From Cercis canadensis (taxonomy: Eukaryota; Streptophyta; Magnoliopsida; Fabales; Fabaceae): a stretch of DNA of 64,000 nt. The stretch covers positions 124,001-188,000 of the forward strand of contig QAOA01004878.1 of the NCBI GenBank assembly GCA_003255065.1, read 5' to 3'. Positions 12,918 through 30,869 of this stretch are shown one piece after another. Each line of letters begins with the position of its first letter. Position 1 is the stretch's first letter. The position numbers and the translations under genes are program-made. The notes below the pieces were generated by a model that saw only the letters and a list, made by a program, of their open reading frames with translations, searched no databases and had not been told where the DNA came from.

Positions 12918-13368
12918 CTGCTCTCCCCTTCTTTCTCTCATCGTCGTCTTTCTCATCGTCCTCCGCTCTATTGTTTTTTCTTTTTTAAATTTATTGCTTC
13001 GTCTCGATCTGACGAAACTACCTCCAAGTTGCGATCGCACTCATTTGAACAGATCCGAGACAAATTTTTCTCAGGAAAATTTCAGCTTTTCTTTTTTTTC
13101 TTCGACACCAGCAGTTCTTCTGTTGTAATATATCGTGCTAATTTTCAGATCTTGGGCAAATGGAGAAAAAGTGAATCCTAATTTAATCTCGTCTAATATT
13201 TTTCGCGAGATCCCGTGAAGGTTGTTGTCTGAATTTGTACTGATTTTCTGTTTAAATCGTTTATCTAAGAGTTGAATAAACTTATATACATATATGGTCA
13301 GTAGCTCATCCAATTGCGTTAAGTTGAATAATTTGGAAGAGATTGAAGAAAACCTAGACCTGGTAAAG

Positions 13369-16300
13369 ATGGGTAAAGATGATACGAAACTTGAAGATGT
13401 AGAAGAGGGTGAAATTTCTGATACGGCTTCAGTGGAGGAGATCACTGAAGAGGATTTCAATAAGCAGGATGTTAAGGTCACCAAAGAGACCAAGCCCAAT
13501 GGAGATGCTAGGGTTTGGGCCGTCCGTGATCTCTATACTAAATACCCGACTATATGTCGTGGCTATGCTTCGGGATTGTATAACCTTGCTTGGGCTCAGG
13601 CAGTGCAGAATAAACCTCTAAATGATATTTTTGTTATGGAAGTTGATTCCAATAACAATTCGAAGCGGCGATCATCCTCTCCTTCTGTCAATGGTAAAGA
13701 AAATATCGACTTGAAGGAAGTTGAGAAAGTGGTTATTGATGATAGTGGCGACGAGATGGATGTTAAAGTTGTAGATGTTGACAAAGAGGAAGGAGAATTG
13801 GAAGAGGGTGAGATTGACATGGACGCAGAGTCGGCAGGGAAGGACGTTGACGACACCAAAGAGGTTTTGAGTTGCCAAAATTTGAATATTGATACTTCAG
13901 AGACTATTCCCATGGAGGGGATGGACTCAGAGAAGCAAGTGACCGTTCGGCAAGTACTGGAGAGTATTACCGTGATTAATGCGGAGAAGTAAGTGAAACA
14001 GTCGTTACATTTGGTTCGATGCCTTAATTTGGGGAGCTTAATTGATTGCCCAGTTTTAAAACTCTGCCATGGAAAACAACTTTTCTGCTGATTTGTTCTT
14101 GTAGATCCTTTGACGAGACTTGTTGCCGACTGAAGAGTGCACTGGAGAGCTTGCCGGAAGTACTCTCAGGATCCAATCTTTTTGAAAACAGTGAAAATGA
14201 TGTTCTCATTCAAATGTCATTCGATGCAATTGAAGTAGTCAATTCTGTAAGATCCCCAGAATCCTCAATCATTGCAACTTCCTATCATTTTTTAATTTCT
14301 CAGAATAAATTATCCAATGCTCTTGATCGTTTCAGTTTATTCTTGGAAACTTTGTCACAATTTTTTTCTTTTTTTGGTTGTATTTTAGGTGTTCTGCTCC
14401 ATGAACAATTGGCAAAGGGAACAGAACAAGGAAAGCATATTAAGGTTTTCAACTATTAATTTTTATCTCATAATTGTAACTTCTATGATGTTGCAATACG
14501 ATCAGTCACTAAGTTGTTACCTTTGCTCCAATTTTGATGACAGGTTTCTCTCTTTTGTGAAGAATCAGGACAGATGTATATTTTCTTCAGAACAAATGAA
14601 AGAGGTGCTGTTTTATGTTACTCATTTTAGGAAGTTATTCCCCTGCCCCCCTCACCATGCTCAATTGAGAAAATTGTAGACATCATAGATTCTGAAACAT
14701 GATTCCTTTTTCCACAGATTGAAGTCATGATTACCTCTTTGTATTCTCTTGACGCTTTATCAAGTGGTCGGGTTATTGATAAAGAGGAATTGCAGATTGA
14801 TGAGCCGAAGAATAAGGAAATTTCAGCTGTAAGTGCTGGTGAATTGATTTCTTCTAGTAAGCCTTCAGATTTCATGGCTGTTGGGACTTTGGTCAATAGT
14901 AACTCAATTGGAGTATCAGAAGTTCTTAAATCTGGGCAATCTGCTATTAAAGGTAGAGGGGCTCTTCTCCCTCTGTTAGACCTTCATAAGGATCATGATG
15001 TAGACAGCCTACCATCGCCTACGCGAGAAGCACCATCCTGCTTCCCTGTGTACAATGCATTTCCTGTTGGAGAGGGAATGGTTAAATCTGGGTTGCCTGC
15101 TGCTAAGTTGGAAGACCGTAGTGAAGGTTCTAAGTTGCATCTATATGAAACTGATGCTCTGAAAGCTGTTTCTTCCTATCAACAGAAGTTTGGTCGAAGT
15201 TCCTTTATAATGAATGATAAACTTCCAAGCCCAACCCCTTCAGATGACTGTGAAGATGGGGTTGTTGATACAAACGAGGAGGTCTCTAGTGCTTCTATGG
15301 CTGGTTCTTTAAGGAGCGTTAAGCCATCCCTTTTGGAGCAACCAGCTGTTTCTTCTACTACCATGGATAGATCCAGCACGCATGGACTGATTACTTCTAA
15401 AAATGAAGCGCTCACAAGTTCTGGGTCTTACCCTGTAAAAACTTCAGCGAAGAGTAGAGACCCTAGGCTTCGATTCATTAATTCTGATGCAAGTTCTCTG
15501 GATCTTAATCAACATCCAGTAATCCAGAGTACACCTAAAGTGGAACATGTTGGAACTGTAATTTCAAGAAAGCAAAAGGCTGTGGAAGAGCCTGGTTTGG
15601 ATGGGGCTGTATCAAAAAGACAGAAAAATGCATTGGAAAATCCTGAGCATTATACAAGAGAAGTAACAACTATGGCTGCAACTGGTGGTTGGTTGGAAGA
15701 TGCGACTGCAGTTGGATTTCAGTTGATAGACGGGAACCATTTAGTGGAAAATGTGGAAACTGAACCCCGAAAGAGTACAAGTGCCGTTAATGGTCCTTAT
15801 ACTGGTTCTGGTAATTTCAGTGCCACAAGTAATGGTAGTGAGCAGGCACCAGTTACGAGTACTAACACCACAGCTTCCTTGCCTGCTTTGCTGAAAGATA
15901 TAGCTGTGAATCCGACCATGTTGCTAAACATACTTATAGGACAACAACAGAGATTAGCAGCAGAAACCATGCCGAAGTCTGCTGATTCTGCTACAAGTAC
16001 AGTGCATCCTCCAATTTCAAGTCCTGTTATGGGAATAGACCCAACTGTGAGTGTCAGTCCATCAAAGACAGGGCTTTTGCAAAAAATTGTTGGAACACAT
16101 CCAGTTTCCTCACAAGCAACTTCTACGGTAAAAACCTCTTAAGAGATTTATTTGTGTCTTAAGCATATGCTTCTGAAGTAAATTTCTCAAATACTTTAAC
16201 TTCAAATTATTTCTTCCCTTTAACTTGAATTTTGTTGATGCCCTGTTTCTTTATTAAACTTGAACTGATTTAATTTGAAATTGGTTGTAACATTAGAACA

Positions 16301-18970
16301 TTGAATAATTATGGAAATCCCTTCTAGCTGTTTTTAGTTTACATTTTTATGCGTGCTTCACACTCACAGGCACAAAGCCTACAAGATGATTTAGGAAAGA
16401 TTCGCATGAAACCCCGTGATCCACGGCGCATTCTCCATGGTAGTACTCTCCAGAAGAGTGGGAGCTTGGGGAGTGAGCAATTCAAAGCCATTGTATCACC
16501 TACATCAATCACTCAAGGAACTGGAGACAATCTAAGTGCCAAAAAGCTTGAGGTTAGGGCAGACGCAAAATTGGTGCCATCTCAATCAATTACACCACCT
16601 GATATAACTCGACAGTTCACCAAGAATCTGAAGAATATAGCTGATCTATTGTCTGTGTCCCAAGCATCATTAAACCATTCCAGTGTTGCTCAAAATCTTT
16701 CTTCTGCATCAGGACCACTTAAATCAGATAGAGTGGAACAGAAATCTGTAGTTTCAAACTCAGAGAACCTGCATACAGGAGCGGGATCAGCTCCTGAAGC
16801 AGGTTTAGCCGGTACTTTTCGATTACAGAGCACGTGGGGAGATGTTGAGCATCTTTTTGAAGGTTATGATGAGCAGCAGAAAGCTGCTATACAGAGAGAG
16901 AGGGCTAGGAGGATAGAAGAACAGAAGAAAATGTTTTCTGCTCGGAAGTTGTGCCTTGTCTTGGACCTGGATCACACACTTCTTAATTCAGCCAAGGTAA
17001 ATTGCATGGAACAGATTCACCAGTATCCAATTCGTATATGAGTTTCTTTAATTGCACATTAACTTTGTCCCTTTCAGTTTGTGGAAGTAGATCCTGTGCA
17101 TGATGAGATCTTGAGAAAGAAAGAAGAACAGGATCGTGAGAAGGCTCAGAGGCATCTTTTTCGCTTTCCTCATATGGGAATGTGGACCAAACTAAGACCC
17201 GGAATCTGGAACTTTTTGGAGAAGGTAATATGAATCTTATAATAAAATTAAGGTGTGATGTTCCCTTGGGCTTAATTCTTAGTTGACACACTTACATCAA
17301 CCTTATTTGCATTATATATAGGCTAGTAAACTTTTTGAGCTGCATCTTTACACCATGGGAAACAAGCTGTATGCAACAGAAATGGCTAAAGTGCTTGATC
17401 CAAAAGGAGTTTTGTTTAATGGGAGAGTTATTTCAAAGGGTGATGATGGCGATCCATTTGATAGTGATGAGCGAGTTCCCAAGAGCAAGGATCTGGAAGG
17501 TGTGTTGGGTATGGAATCAGGTGTTGTGATTATAGATGATTCTGTGAGAGTCTGGCCTCATAACAAACTGAACCTGATAGTGGTGGAAAGGTAAGCATAC
17601 CTTGGGTTTCGAACTTAAATGCAGCTCCTTACTTCCTTTTATACATTGATTGGCTGGTTTGTCGGTTCATCTGTGTTGTTTATGTTATGTATTGCAGGTA
17701 TACATACTTTCCCTGTAGTAGACGTCAATTTGGACTTCCTGGTCCTTCTCTTCTTGAGATTGATCATGATGAGAGACCTGAAGATGGAACTCTGGCATCC
17801 TCTCTGGGGGTGAGGCTATAGTTAATTCTCTCCATGATTTGAAGATGGTTTATTATTTTCCAGTTGGTAATTCCTTCTCTTCTTGACATAGGTAATCGAG
17901 AGAATACACCAAATTTTTTTTGCCTCTCAATCTTTAGAAGAAGCAGATGTCAGAAATATCCTAGCTTCAGAGCAGAGGAAGATTTTGGGTGGCTGTCGTA
18001 TAGTGTTTAGTAGGGTGTTTCCTGTTGGCGAAGCCAATCCTCACCTACATCCACTGTGGCAAACAGCTGAACAATTTGGTGCTGTTTGCACTAATCAGAT
18101 TGATGAACAGGTTACCCATGTAGTTGCAAATTCTCTCGGGACTGACAAGGTATAGTTTGATTTTCTAGGCTCTCAAGGTCTTATGTTAGTGTTAATTGTG
18201 TGTGTGTGTGCGCGCCAGCATGCGCATAAGCCATAGTTATGGAATAGCATTTTTTGCCAAAAAAAAGTAATAGAATAGCATTTATTGATGGGTTAAAAAA
18301 GGGTAACTTCATAGTTTATACTCAATGCATGTTTAATTTTAAGGAATTGAGTGGAAAGGAAATACACACAGGAAGCTGTCTTATCCATCCTTTAGTTTGA
18401 TATAAGCCTGCAGAATGAGAGGATACCAAGGGACCTGTGCCACTTCCTCCAATTTGCTCATTTGCAGTTTTTATTTTTTTAGTCCATGGCATATTTGTAA
18501 AAGTCAATCTAAACCATTACACTTCTATGAATCTAAGGGATACATGTGTGTTTTAACCAAATGATGGAAGTTGGAGGCAAAAAAAACACCTCAATGATGG
18601 AAGGTTAAGAGGATAGTATGTCTTTTTTTTTTTTTTTTTTNTTTTTTTTTTTTTTCACTTGAAACCAAACCTTTTTTAGGTATTGTGTTCCAAAGCCTAA
18701 CAATTACTATTTTCCGTTTTTTCTTTCCCCTGTTTGAGCAGGTGAACTGGGCTCTTTCTACTGGTAGATTTGTTGTCCATCCTGGCTGGTGAGAATCTCT
18801 CTTAAATTATATTTATGCTTACCCTCTCCTAGTATTATATTGCTAATGCATGAATTTGACTTTTTTAATTTTTAATCTTCCCCCATCCTTTTCTTTACAA
18901 AAACAGGGTGGAAGCATCGGCTTTGCTTTATAGGAGGGCCAATGAGCAAGATTTTGCCATTAAACAATAA
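13369..18970 (+). CDS. CPL3: RNA polymerase II CTD phosphatase-like 3
   Basis: Twelve exons (13369-13988, 14105-14246, 14389-14444, 14544-14604, 14718-16127, 16370-16996, 17078-17224, 17322-17590, 17698-17809, 17892-18149, 18742-18788, 18907-18970) join into 1270 codons, close to the roughly 1240 of Arabidopsis CPL3. CPL3 removes phosphate from the polymerase II C-terminal repeat in the nucleus and damps stress, ABA and immune gene expression. The N-terminus has the acidic DVEEGEISD motif and YPTICRGYASGLYNLAWAQ. A long Ser-rich linker follows. The FCP1-type phosphatase domain starts near residue 957, with the catalytic DLDHT motif at 962-966 and VVIIDDSVRVWPHN downstream. A BRCT domain fills about 1175-1265. 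The start at 13369 (AAGATGG, good context) fits homologues; an in-frame ATG at 13294 would add 25 residues. The frame is intact. Confidence 0.93.
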
Positions 18971-21128
18971 CTAACCAACCTAATTCTCTTTGGTAAACTA
19001 AAATACGTGAAACCGTAATCAAGAATCACATTTTGGGTGTGAAACCATCAAATCATAACCGGGCAGGGTGGATGATACCTACCCATAAGAGACGGCTTAT
19101 GATGATTTGCCAGTTTGCTAGGTGTTCAAGGACTGTATGGCGATACGCCCGTGGTTCTTGGGTTTTTACCTTGTGAGTTTGGGTGTTAAAGAGGCCTTAA
19201 CACTCAACTGGTGGCGGGCCCTCATAATATATGGGGTGGCTTTTGAGAATATCTCCCAGTAAATTTTGCATGAGGTGGTTTCAAGAATGAAAACATATGG
19301 GGTCTCAAATGTTTTACAGTTGCTGACAGACCTTAGTTAAAGGCCTCCAGATTTTGACGGTAATATGTGCAAGAATCCATGATAATCGTATAAGTTGGCA
19401 GAGGGTGGAGATACCAACCAAACTTGGAAGTTTAAGCAATCATTGAATACTTAGTCTGGACTTGAATCCATGGATGGGCGCTTGAACACCCAAGTCTGGT
19501 TTTTTTGAAAGTTGAGTCACGGCACTACAAAAAGAAATTTCGATTCATTGAAATTGTATACCGGTTTCACCGTAGAAGGCATTTGAAAAAGAAAAAAAAA
19601 NAAAAAAAAAAACACAAAAGGGTGGGGGGTAAAGAAGCGTGTGTAACTGTCCTCTGTAGTTTACATCTTTTTTTCTTCCTCTGGTTGCTGCACTTTCATG
19701 CACAAGTTAATGACTTTGCAAGTAACTAATTAAAGAACCTGAGGATTTTGTGAGCTCTGGAGGTCAAACTTACATGTTCTGTAAACTGGGGGTTTTTCCC
19801 GTTATTAGTGTTGAAAAAGAGATTGACGGAAGCGGAAGTTGCTTATTGATAATGCATATTGGTGTCTGTTATGCTGGAATTATCTGAAGTTGCTGAAATG
19901 GCAGTTTCTTATTTTGGGAGAAAATGCCTTGTGGACGAAATGAAAAGCGTACCTTGCAGACACAGCAACCCAGGTCTGGCACGTACCTGAGGATAAAAAT
20001 AGAAAGACTGAAGCGCAATGCTGAGAAAGGACCACAGAAATTATATTCTCATGCTTTTGCTTGTCTAAGTGGCTATGTTGAATGAGGATTCGTGAAGGGC
20101 TTGGGCAGAGAAATTTATGATAAGTTTTTATTACGGATAGACGCGAATAGAAAGCATTTTTATAAGAACTTCCCCACCAAGCGGTTTCAATAGAAATTAA
20201 AATTTGAGGTGAAATATTTCCCGTTTTGCCCCAGTTGCTTCATAAAGATGGATAGCCCATTGTTTTAATAAATAGGAATGGACGTCTAAACCAAAACCTC
20301 GCTTGGCTGAAAAAAAAAAAAACAAAAAGAGTTAAATTCATGATGGGGGTGATTCGATGAGTTTTTTTATCCATTTGAAGTTTGATCCATTTTGAGAACG
20401 TTCATTTGGCCAACCGCTCGAAAAGTGTGATCAGAAAAATATAGATCAAAGTTACTATAGTATTAATATATTTTGAAAAGCAGTAAATGATAGTATGTGA
20501 GAGTCTATAAAGAAATATTATTTACACTTGGTTGTATAGAAGTAGTACAAGAGGTATGCCAATGCAATTATAAGTGTGAAAGATGACTCAACATTTTAAA
20601 CATGCAATCATAGAAAAAGTTGATTCGAAAGGACATGGACTAAGTAACTTATAATCTTCCGGTTGCATGACTAGAAAGATTATGACACAAACTATATCAT
20701 TTGTTAATAAGAGATTTCTCACTTAATTTGTTCTGTTTCTATCCGGAGGTTTATGAATCGTACTTTCTAAGAAAAATCGTTGTCTCGGTTTAACTTATAT
20801 TTGAAGCAATTACGTGCATCCTTATGTATTTTTTTTTTATACCATAAAAACAATATGCAATCTACTGAATAAAATTTCTGGAAAGAGAAGTAAACAATTT
20901 GAAATCCTGCGAGATCACGATGATCTTAGATGTCAACGCACCATGAATAATACAGTCAAAGAAGATCGAAATGTAAGCTCACAATTAAGGAGGTGATTTG
21001 AATTTTGAAAGGGAAGCATCTTTTTAAGAATGAGAGAGAGATGAGTGAAGAGAGGTTGGTATGTTGAAACATCTATCAGAAATAAGGCAAGACAAATTCA
21101 AAATCGGGTCTGCGGTCTGCGAAATACA
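18971..21128. other. CPL3 3' UTR and intergenic DNA
   Basis: The first several hundred bases after the CPL3 stop are of mixed composition and probably transcribed as 3' UTR. A single N at 19601 sits in an A run. No open frame resembles a protein. The end is the promoter and leader of the NET3-type gene. Confidence 0.4.
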
Positions 21129-22178
21129 ATGGAGAAGGAAAAAGAGGACAGTAACGCTGCTTCTTTTACATGGTGGCAGGATAGCCATAATCGTCCCCCT
21201 CAATCCCCATGGCTTCAAGCAACTCTCTTAGGTCCCTCTAATCTCTCTCTCTCTCTGTTGTGCTTCATTCATATATGAATATCACGCCTTATTTTGCACT
21301 ATACCTTTTTTATTTCAGTAATCACTCCCATAACTGCTCTTTCCCCTCCAAAATCGATTAGCTAATAGCAATCGTGGCCGCCATCGTCATCGTCAGGCCA
21401 CCATGGTTTTTTCTTCTGTTTCTGGATTCACGTTCTTACTTTTTCTTTGAACGTGAAATAGTTCCCCCCCTCATACACCAAAATAAAAATGAAATAGATG
21501 GTATTGGTAGGAATAAAATATATATTTGTCTTGCGGTAAATTTTATGGAGATCTGGTTTTGTGATTTTATAATAATAAGCAGATCTTGACGAGAAGACTA
21601 AAGTGATGCTAAGTGTTATCGATCAAGATGGTGGAGATTCGTTCGAGAGAAGAGCTGAAATGTACTACAGCAGGAGGCCTGAGCTGCTAGAGACAATACA
21701 AGAGTTGCACAAATCCTATTGTTCCTTGGCTCAAAGGTATCACCAGCTCACAGCTCTATACCCAATGGTGTATTCATTGAACTCCTTCAAACACCAAAAT
21801 TGTGATGATGTTGGGAATTCCCATCCTGGCTCTCTTTCTCCGGTGAATACATTGGCTCATGATAATGTTAAGCCATCTGGCAGTGCCACACCCACAAGCA
21901 AGAGCCAAGAATCACAAGGAGAAGCTGGTGCAGGTGCAGAGGCAGAGGCAGAGAAGAAGCTTCAGGGGACAGAATCTGATGACAACACAAGTGTCTTGTT
22001 GAAACTGATGGAGGATAGTTTGTATCAGCAGGCTGAGTTGACAAGGACTAACAATGACAACAGAGAAGCCATTCAACATTTTCGCACACGCGTTAACACC
22101 CTCGTGGATGACAACACAGCCTTGAAAACTTTCTTAGCAACTCATAGGCCTCAACAGTTAATATTGAGTTCAAACTAA
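21129..22178 (+). CDS. NET3: NETWORKED 3-type (NAB domain) actin-binding protein
   Basis: Two exons (21129-21231, 21583-22178) give 232 residues. The first carries the start of the NAB (NET actin-binding) domain: a WWQDSHNRP block, then SPWLQATL. The second continues in frame with DLDEKTKVML, FERRAEMYYSRRPELLE and SYCSLAQRYHQLT, the classic NAB/KIP1 order. The codon split across the junction (G then AT) restores the Asp seen in relatives. NET proteins tie actin filaments to membranes; short NET3 members of about this length work at the plasma membrane, ER contact sites or nuclear envelope. After NAB comes a disordered Ser/Gly/Ala-rich stretch and a C-terminal coiled-coil segment (about 170-225). 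Two oddities are a weak donor (GTCCCT) and two tryptophans where many relatives have WWW. Assignment to NET3C rather than another NET3 member rests on length only. Confidence 0.85.
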
Positions 22179-23483
22179 TTTCATTTTCCAATTTCTGCTT
22201 AATTTGCTCCCAATTCTCAAGTGATCCATTATGAACTCTTCTTTTGTTCCTTATGTTTTTCTTGCATTTCTTTTTTCAGAATCTATCAATAAACGCACTA
22301 AGTTATGGTGTTTTTTACTTTTCTGATACATTGTCTTATGACTTGAATCTAACAATTTAGCACCTATGATATTTCCTATAAATGAATGATAATAAATCTG
22401 GCGACAATTTTTTATCCTTTGTATTAGAAATGTTATATTCATCTACTGTGTTTATTTACATTTGACGCCTTAGATCTCTTGAACGGTAGCATGGCGATCT
22501 AGTTATTAATTTCTGTAACTTCAAAATTATTTATCGGTTCAACTTTTCCGCTGCTTCTGTTCTGGGTCAATTGGTTTTCCAAAATAAGGACGTTAGACTT
22601 GGGATGGGGGAGATAAATAAAAAAAGCCGGAGAGAAATGAGTCATGACCCAGAAGCTTTAGCTCCCTATCCCTCGTAAGATAAATGAAACTAAATAGATT
22701 TTTTTTAGGCATTAAATAGATTGATTTTGATTTATATAATTCCTATAAAAATTATTTTCTCTATTATTTTTCTTTGATTATATAACACTCAGATAAGATA
22801 AATAAAATATTAACTATTTTACTCTTCGATTTCCATTTCTTTCATTCTGTAATCTTTTTTTTTTTTCTTTCAAAAAACTTAACCTAAATGATTAAAAATT
22901 GCCTGTATTTTTTTTATTTAAGCTTACTTTTTTTGGACGAATAACTTTTCTATTTATTTTTTTTTGTGCTAATAGGAGAAAGGGTTTAATGTTAATTATC
23001 ATCGTAGCAAAAACTGAAATGCATATAGTAGTAATCTTTTGAAGCGTAAATATAAAAATTTGTCTAACTAATAAAGTAAAAGAAATTATGAAATAGAGAG
23101 TTAAATTATAAGCAACTAGAAAGTTTTTTTCAATATTGAATTTTGAGTTATAATTTATAAATACTCCCGCCGGAAAAAGGAAAAAAAGGTCGTCGTTAAA
23201 TTTAGAATTTAAATCATCCTTTGTTTAAGGTGAAGGTAGTTTAAGTCACTAATGTTGCACATAAATAAAGCAAAAGACTAGCGTCTCTCTCTCTCAGTCT
23301 CAGTGAAGACCTGTTGAAGTGTATGAACTATGAAGAATAGTGAATACCGTAGAGAGGCCTGAAAATATCTTCGCCACTCTCATTCCCTCTCTTTCTCTTT
23401 TGCCCTCTAACACAGACAGTGGTATCAGTATGCTCCGAAGATTTGGTTAGTTTGTCTGCTTTCTTACACACCGATCTAGGCCT
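22179..23483. other. Intergenic DNA between NET3 and SCD2
   Basis: After the NET3 poly(A) signal the DNA is AT-rich without coding texture. A (CT)n tract near 23283-23296 lies in the SCD2 promoter or leader. Confidence 0.45.
22288..22293 (+). terminator. Likely poly(A) signal of NET3-type gene
   Basis: AATAAA lies 110 bp after the stop codon, in a T-rich 3' flank. This is the usual plant near-upstream element. Confidence 0.5.
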
Positions 23484-29210
<5,727 letters not shown>

Positions 29211-29955
29211 ATTTCTGTTTACCAGCCATCTCCTTTGAGAGATTTGTTGATATATATATACAAACATTTTTGAATTGCATCTTCTGGATGTTTGTTGGAG
29301 ACCCTATTACCTCCTTCACATGTCATCCTAGAGTGAGGTTTTTTTTGCAGTTAATTATATACACAACTGTATAACGAAATTGAGGAACTGATAGAGCTCT
29401 GCCTCAGTTGTATCTTCGCCGTGGATGCCACATCACGTAGCAACCAACTTGCCTGTATAATCATTGAAAATGTGACCTTTAAGATTGTCTGTTTCAATAA
29501 ATTGCTAAATTAATCAATCAGAGTGATCTGCAATTGATCTATTTTTCCTCTGCTTTACTTAATTGGATAGTGCTAGATGCTGGTAAAATAAGACATTCAT
29601 CTTTGATCTTGCTGCAGCAGCAACAGGAGAGCGTTTCTTCTGTATGAAATTCGTGTTTGTCCTCCATTACCGAATGGGTGCTTAGTCGTTGCCCAGGGTG
29701 GACACAAGGCCTTAGTCCTAGAGTGAGGTTTTTAGCTCTTATACAGTAAATCTTTCCCCTCCCTACCTCTGTCAGTGGTGTCCTCCACGCGTGTTCTGTG
29801 GTCCTTAGCACGCGCTACAGGTTGTCTCTGCACCGACTAAATTCTAATTTAAGCCCAGGGTATTTCTACCTTATATCCGTATAATATAAATTTTATTGAA
29901 TTTATTAAAATAGTATTAATATAATATAATTAAAATTAAAATTATATAAAAACTA
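29211..29955. other. SCD2 3' UTR and start of repeat-rich interval
   Basis: The 3' UTR probably ends near 29520. The 14-mer CCTAGAGTGAGGTT occurs twice, at about 29327 and 29717. No gene is visible. Confidence 0.4.
29496..29501 (+). terminator. Likely poly(A) signal of SCD2
   Basis: AATAAA lies 286 bp after the SCD2 stop, within TTTCAATAAATTG and followed by T/A-rich DNA. Confidence 0.45.
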
Positions 29956-30284
29956 GAGTAAAACCTTTTAGTCCTTGAAAAATGTAGTCATTGACAAATT
30001 CGTTTTCCAAAAATGTTCGATGACAAATTGATTCTTGAATTATTATTTCGCTGACAAATAAGGACTTGAATTAGAAAAGAATGACTTAAACATAGTTAGA
30101 CAAGATTAGTGAAAAAAATTTAGGAAATGGGTTTGTAGGGGTCCAGAATTTTTCTCATTAAAGTATCAGAGGACTAATTTGTCAGGCAGAATAATAATTT
30201 AATGACTAATTTGTCACTGAAAATTTTTAGAGGACAAATTTATCAATAGCTGCATTTTTCAAGGACTAAAAAGGGGTTTTACTC
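29956..30284. mobile_element. MULE-type MITE with exact 9-bp target duplication
   Basis: The element begins GAGTAAAACC and ends GGTTTTACTC. The inverted repeat continues inward for about 45-50 bp (AGTCCTTGAAAAATG on the left, its complement on the right). It is flanked on both sides by TAAAAACTA (29947-29955 and 30285-30293), a perfect 9-bp target duplication. The size is 329 bp and there is no coding content. A 9-bp duplication with such TIRs fits a non-autonomous Mutator-like element. Confidence 0.8.
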
Positions 30285-30869
30285 TAAAAACTATGTAATG
30301 TAAGTGTGTAACATTAGGTCAAAGTGATGAAGTGTAAAAACACCAATAAGCCCCATATGCTAACGGTCTAACCAAAAGAAGAAAATAGGCAAAATAAATA
30401 AATAATATGGAGGAAAGTTGGGCTCTTTAACTTAGTAATTAGCCTTTTTAAAGTTTTTTAGCTAATTGTAGTAAGCTGAAACTTTAATACCCAAATATTG
30501 TAGTTTTAAAAAATTTGAAAATAAAAAACAAATTGCATGTGGGANAAATTTTTAGAGGACAAATTTATCAATAGCTGCATTTTTCAAGGACTAAAAAGGA
30601 ATTTTACTCTAAAAACTATGTAATGTAAGTGTGTAACATTAGGTCAAAGTGATGAAGTATAGAAACACCAATAAGCCCCATATGCTAACGGTCTAACCAA
30701 AAGAAGAAAATAGGCAAAATAAATAAATAATATGGAGGAAAGTTGGGCTCTTTAACTTAGTAATTAGCCTTTTTAAAGTTTTTTAGCTAATTGTAGTAAG
30801 CTGAAACTTTAATACCCAAATATTGTAGTTTTAAAAAATTTGAAAATAAAAAACAAATTGCATGTGGGA
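30221..30869. repeat. 324-bp near-identical tandem duplication around a single N
   Basis: Positions 30221-30544 and 30546-30869 are the same 324 bp with only a few substitutions (for example AAGGGG against AAGGAA, and GTGTAAAAAC against GTATAGAAAC). The N at 30545 lies exactly between them. This is what two overlapping contig ends, or two haplotypes, look like when a scaffold join leaves the overlap unmerged. The copies include the right end of the MITE and the left TIR of the Pack-MULE-like element. Confidence 0.8.

Noticed and set aside
13071-13499. 142-residue minus-strand frame over the CPL3 start
   Set aside because: Antisense shadow of the acidic CPL3 N-terminus (Glu codons read as Ser/Leu codons).
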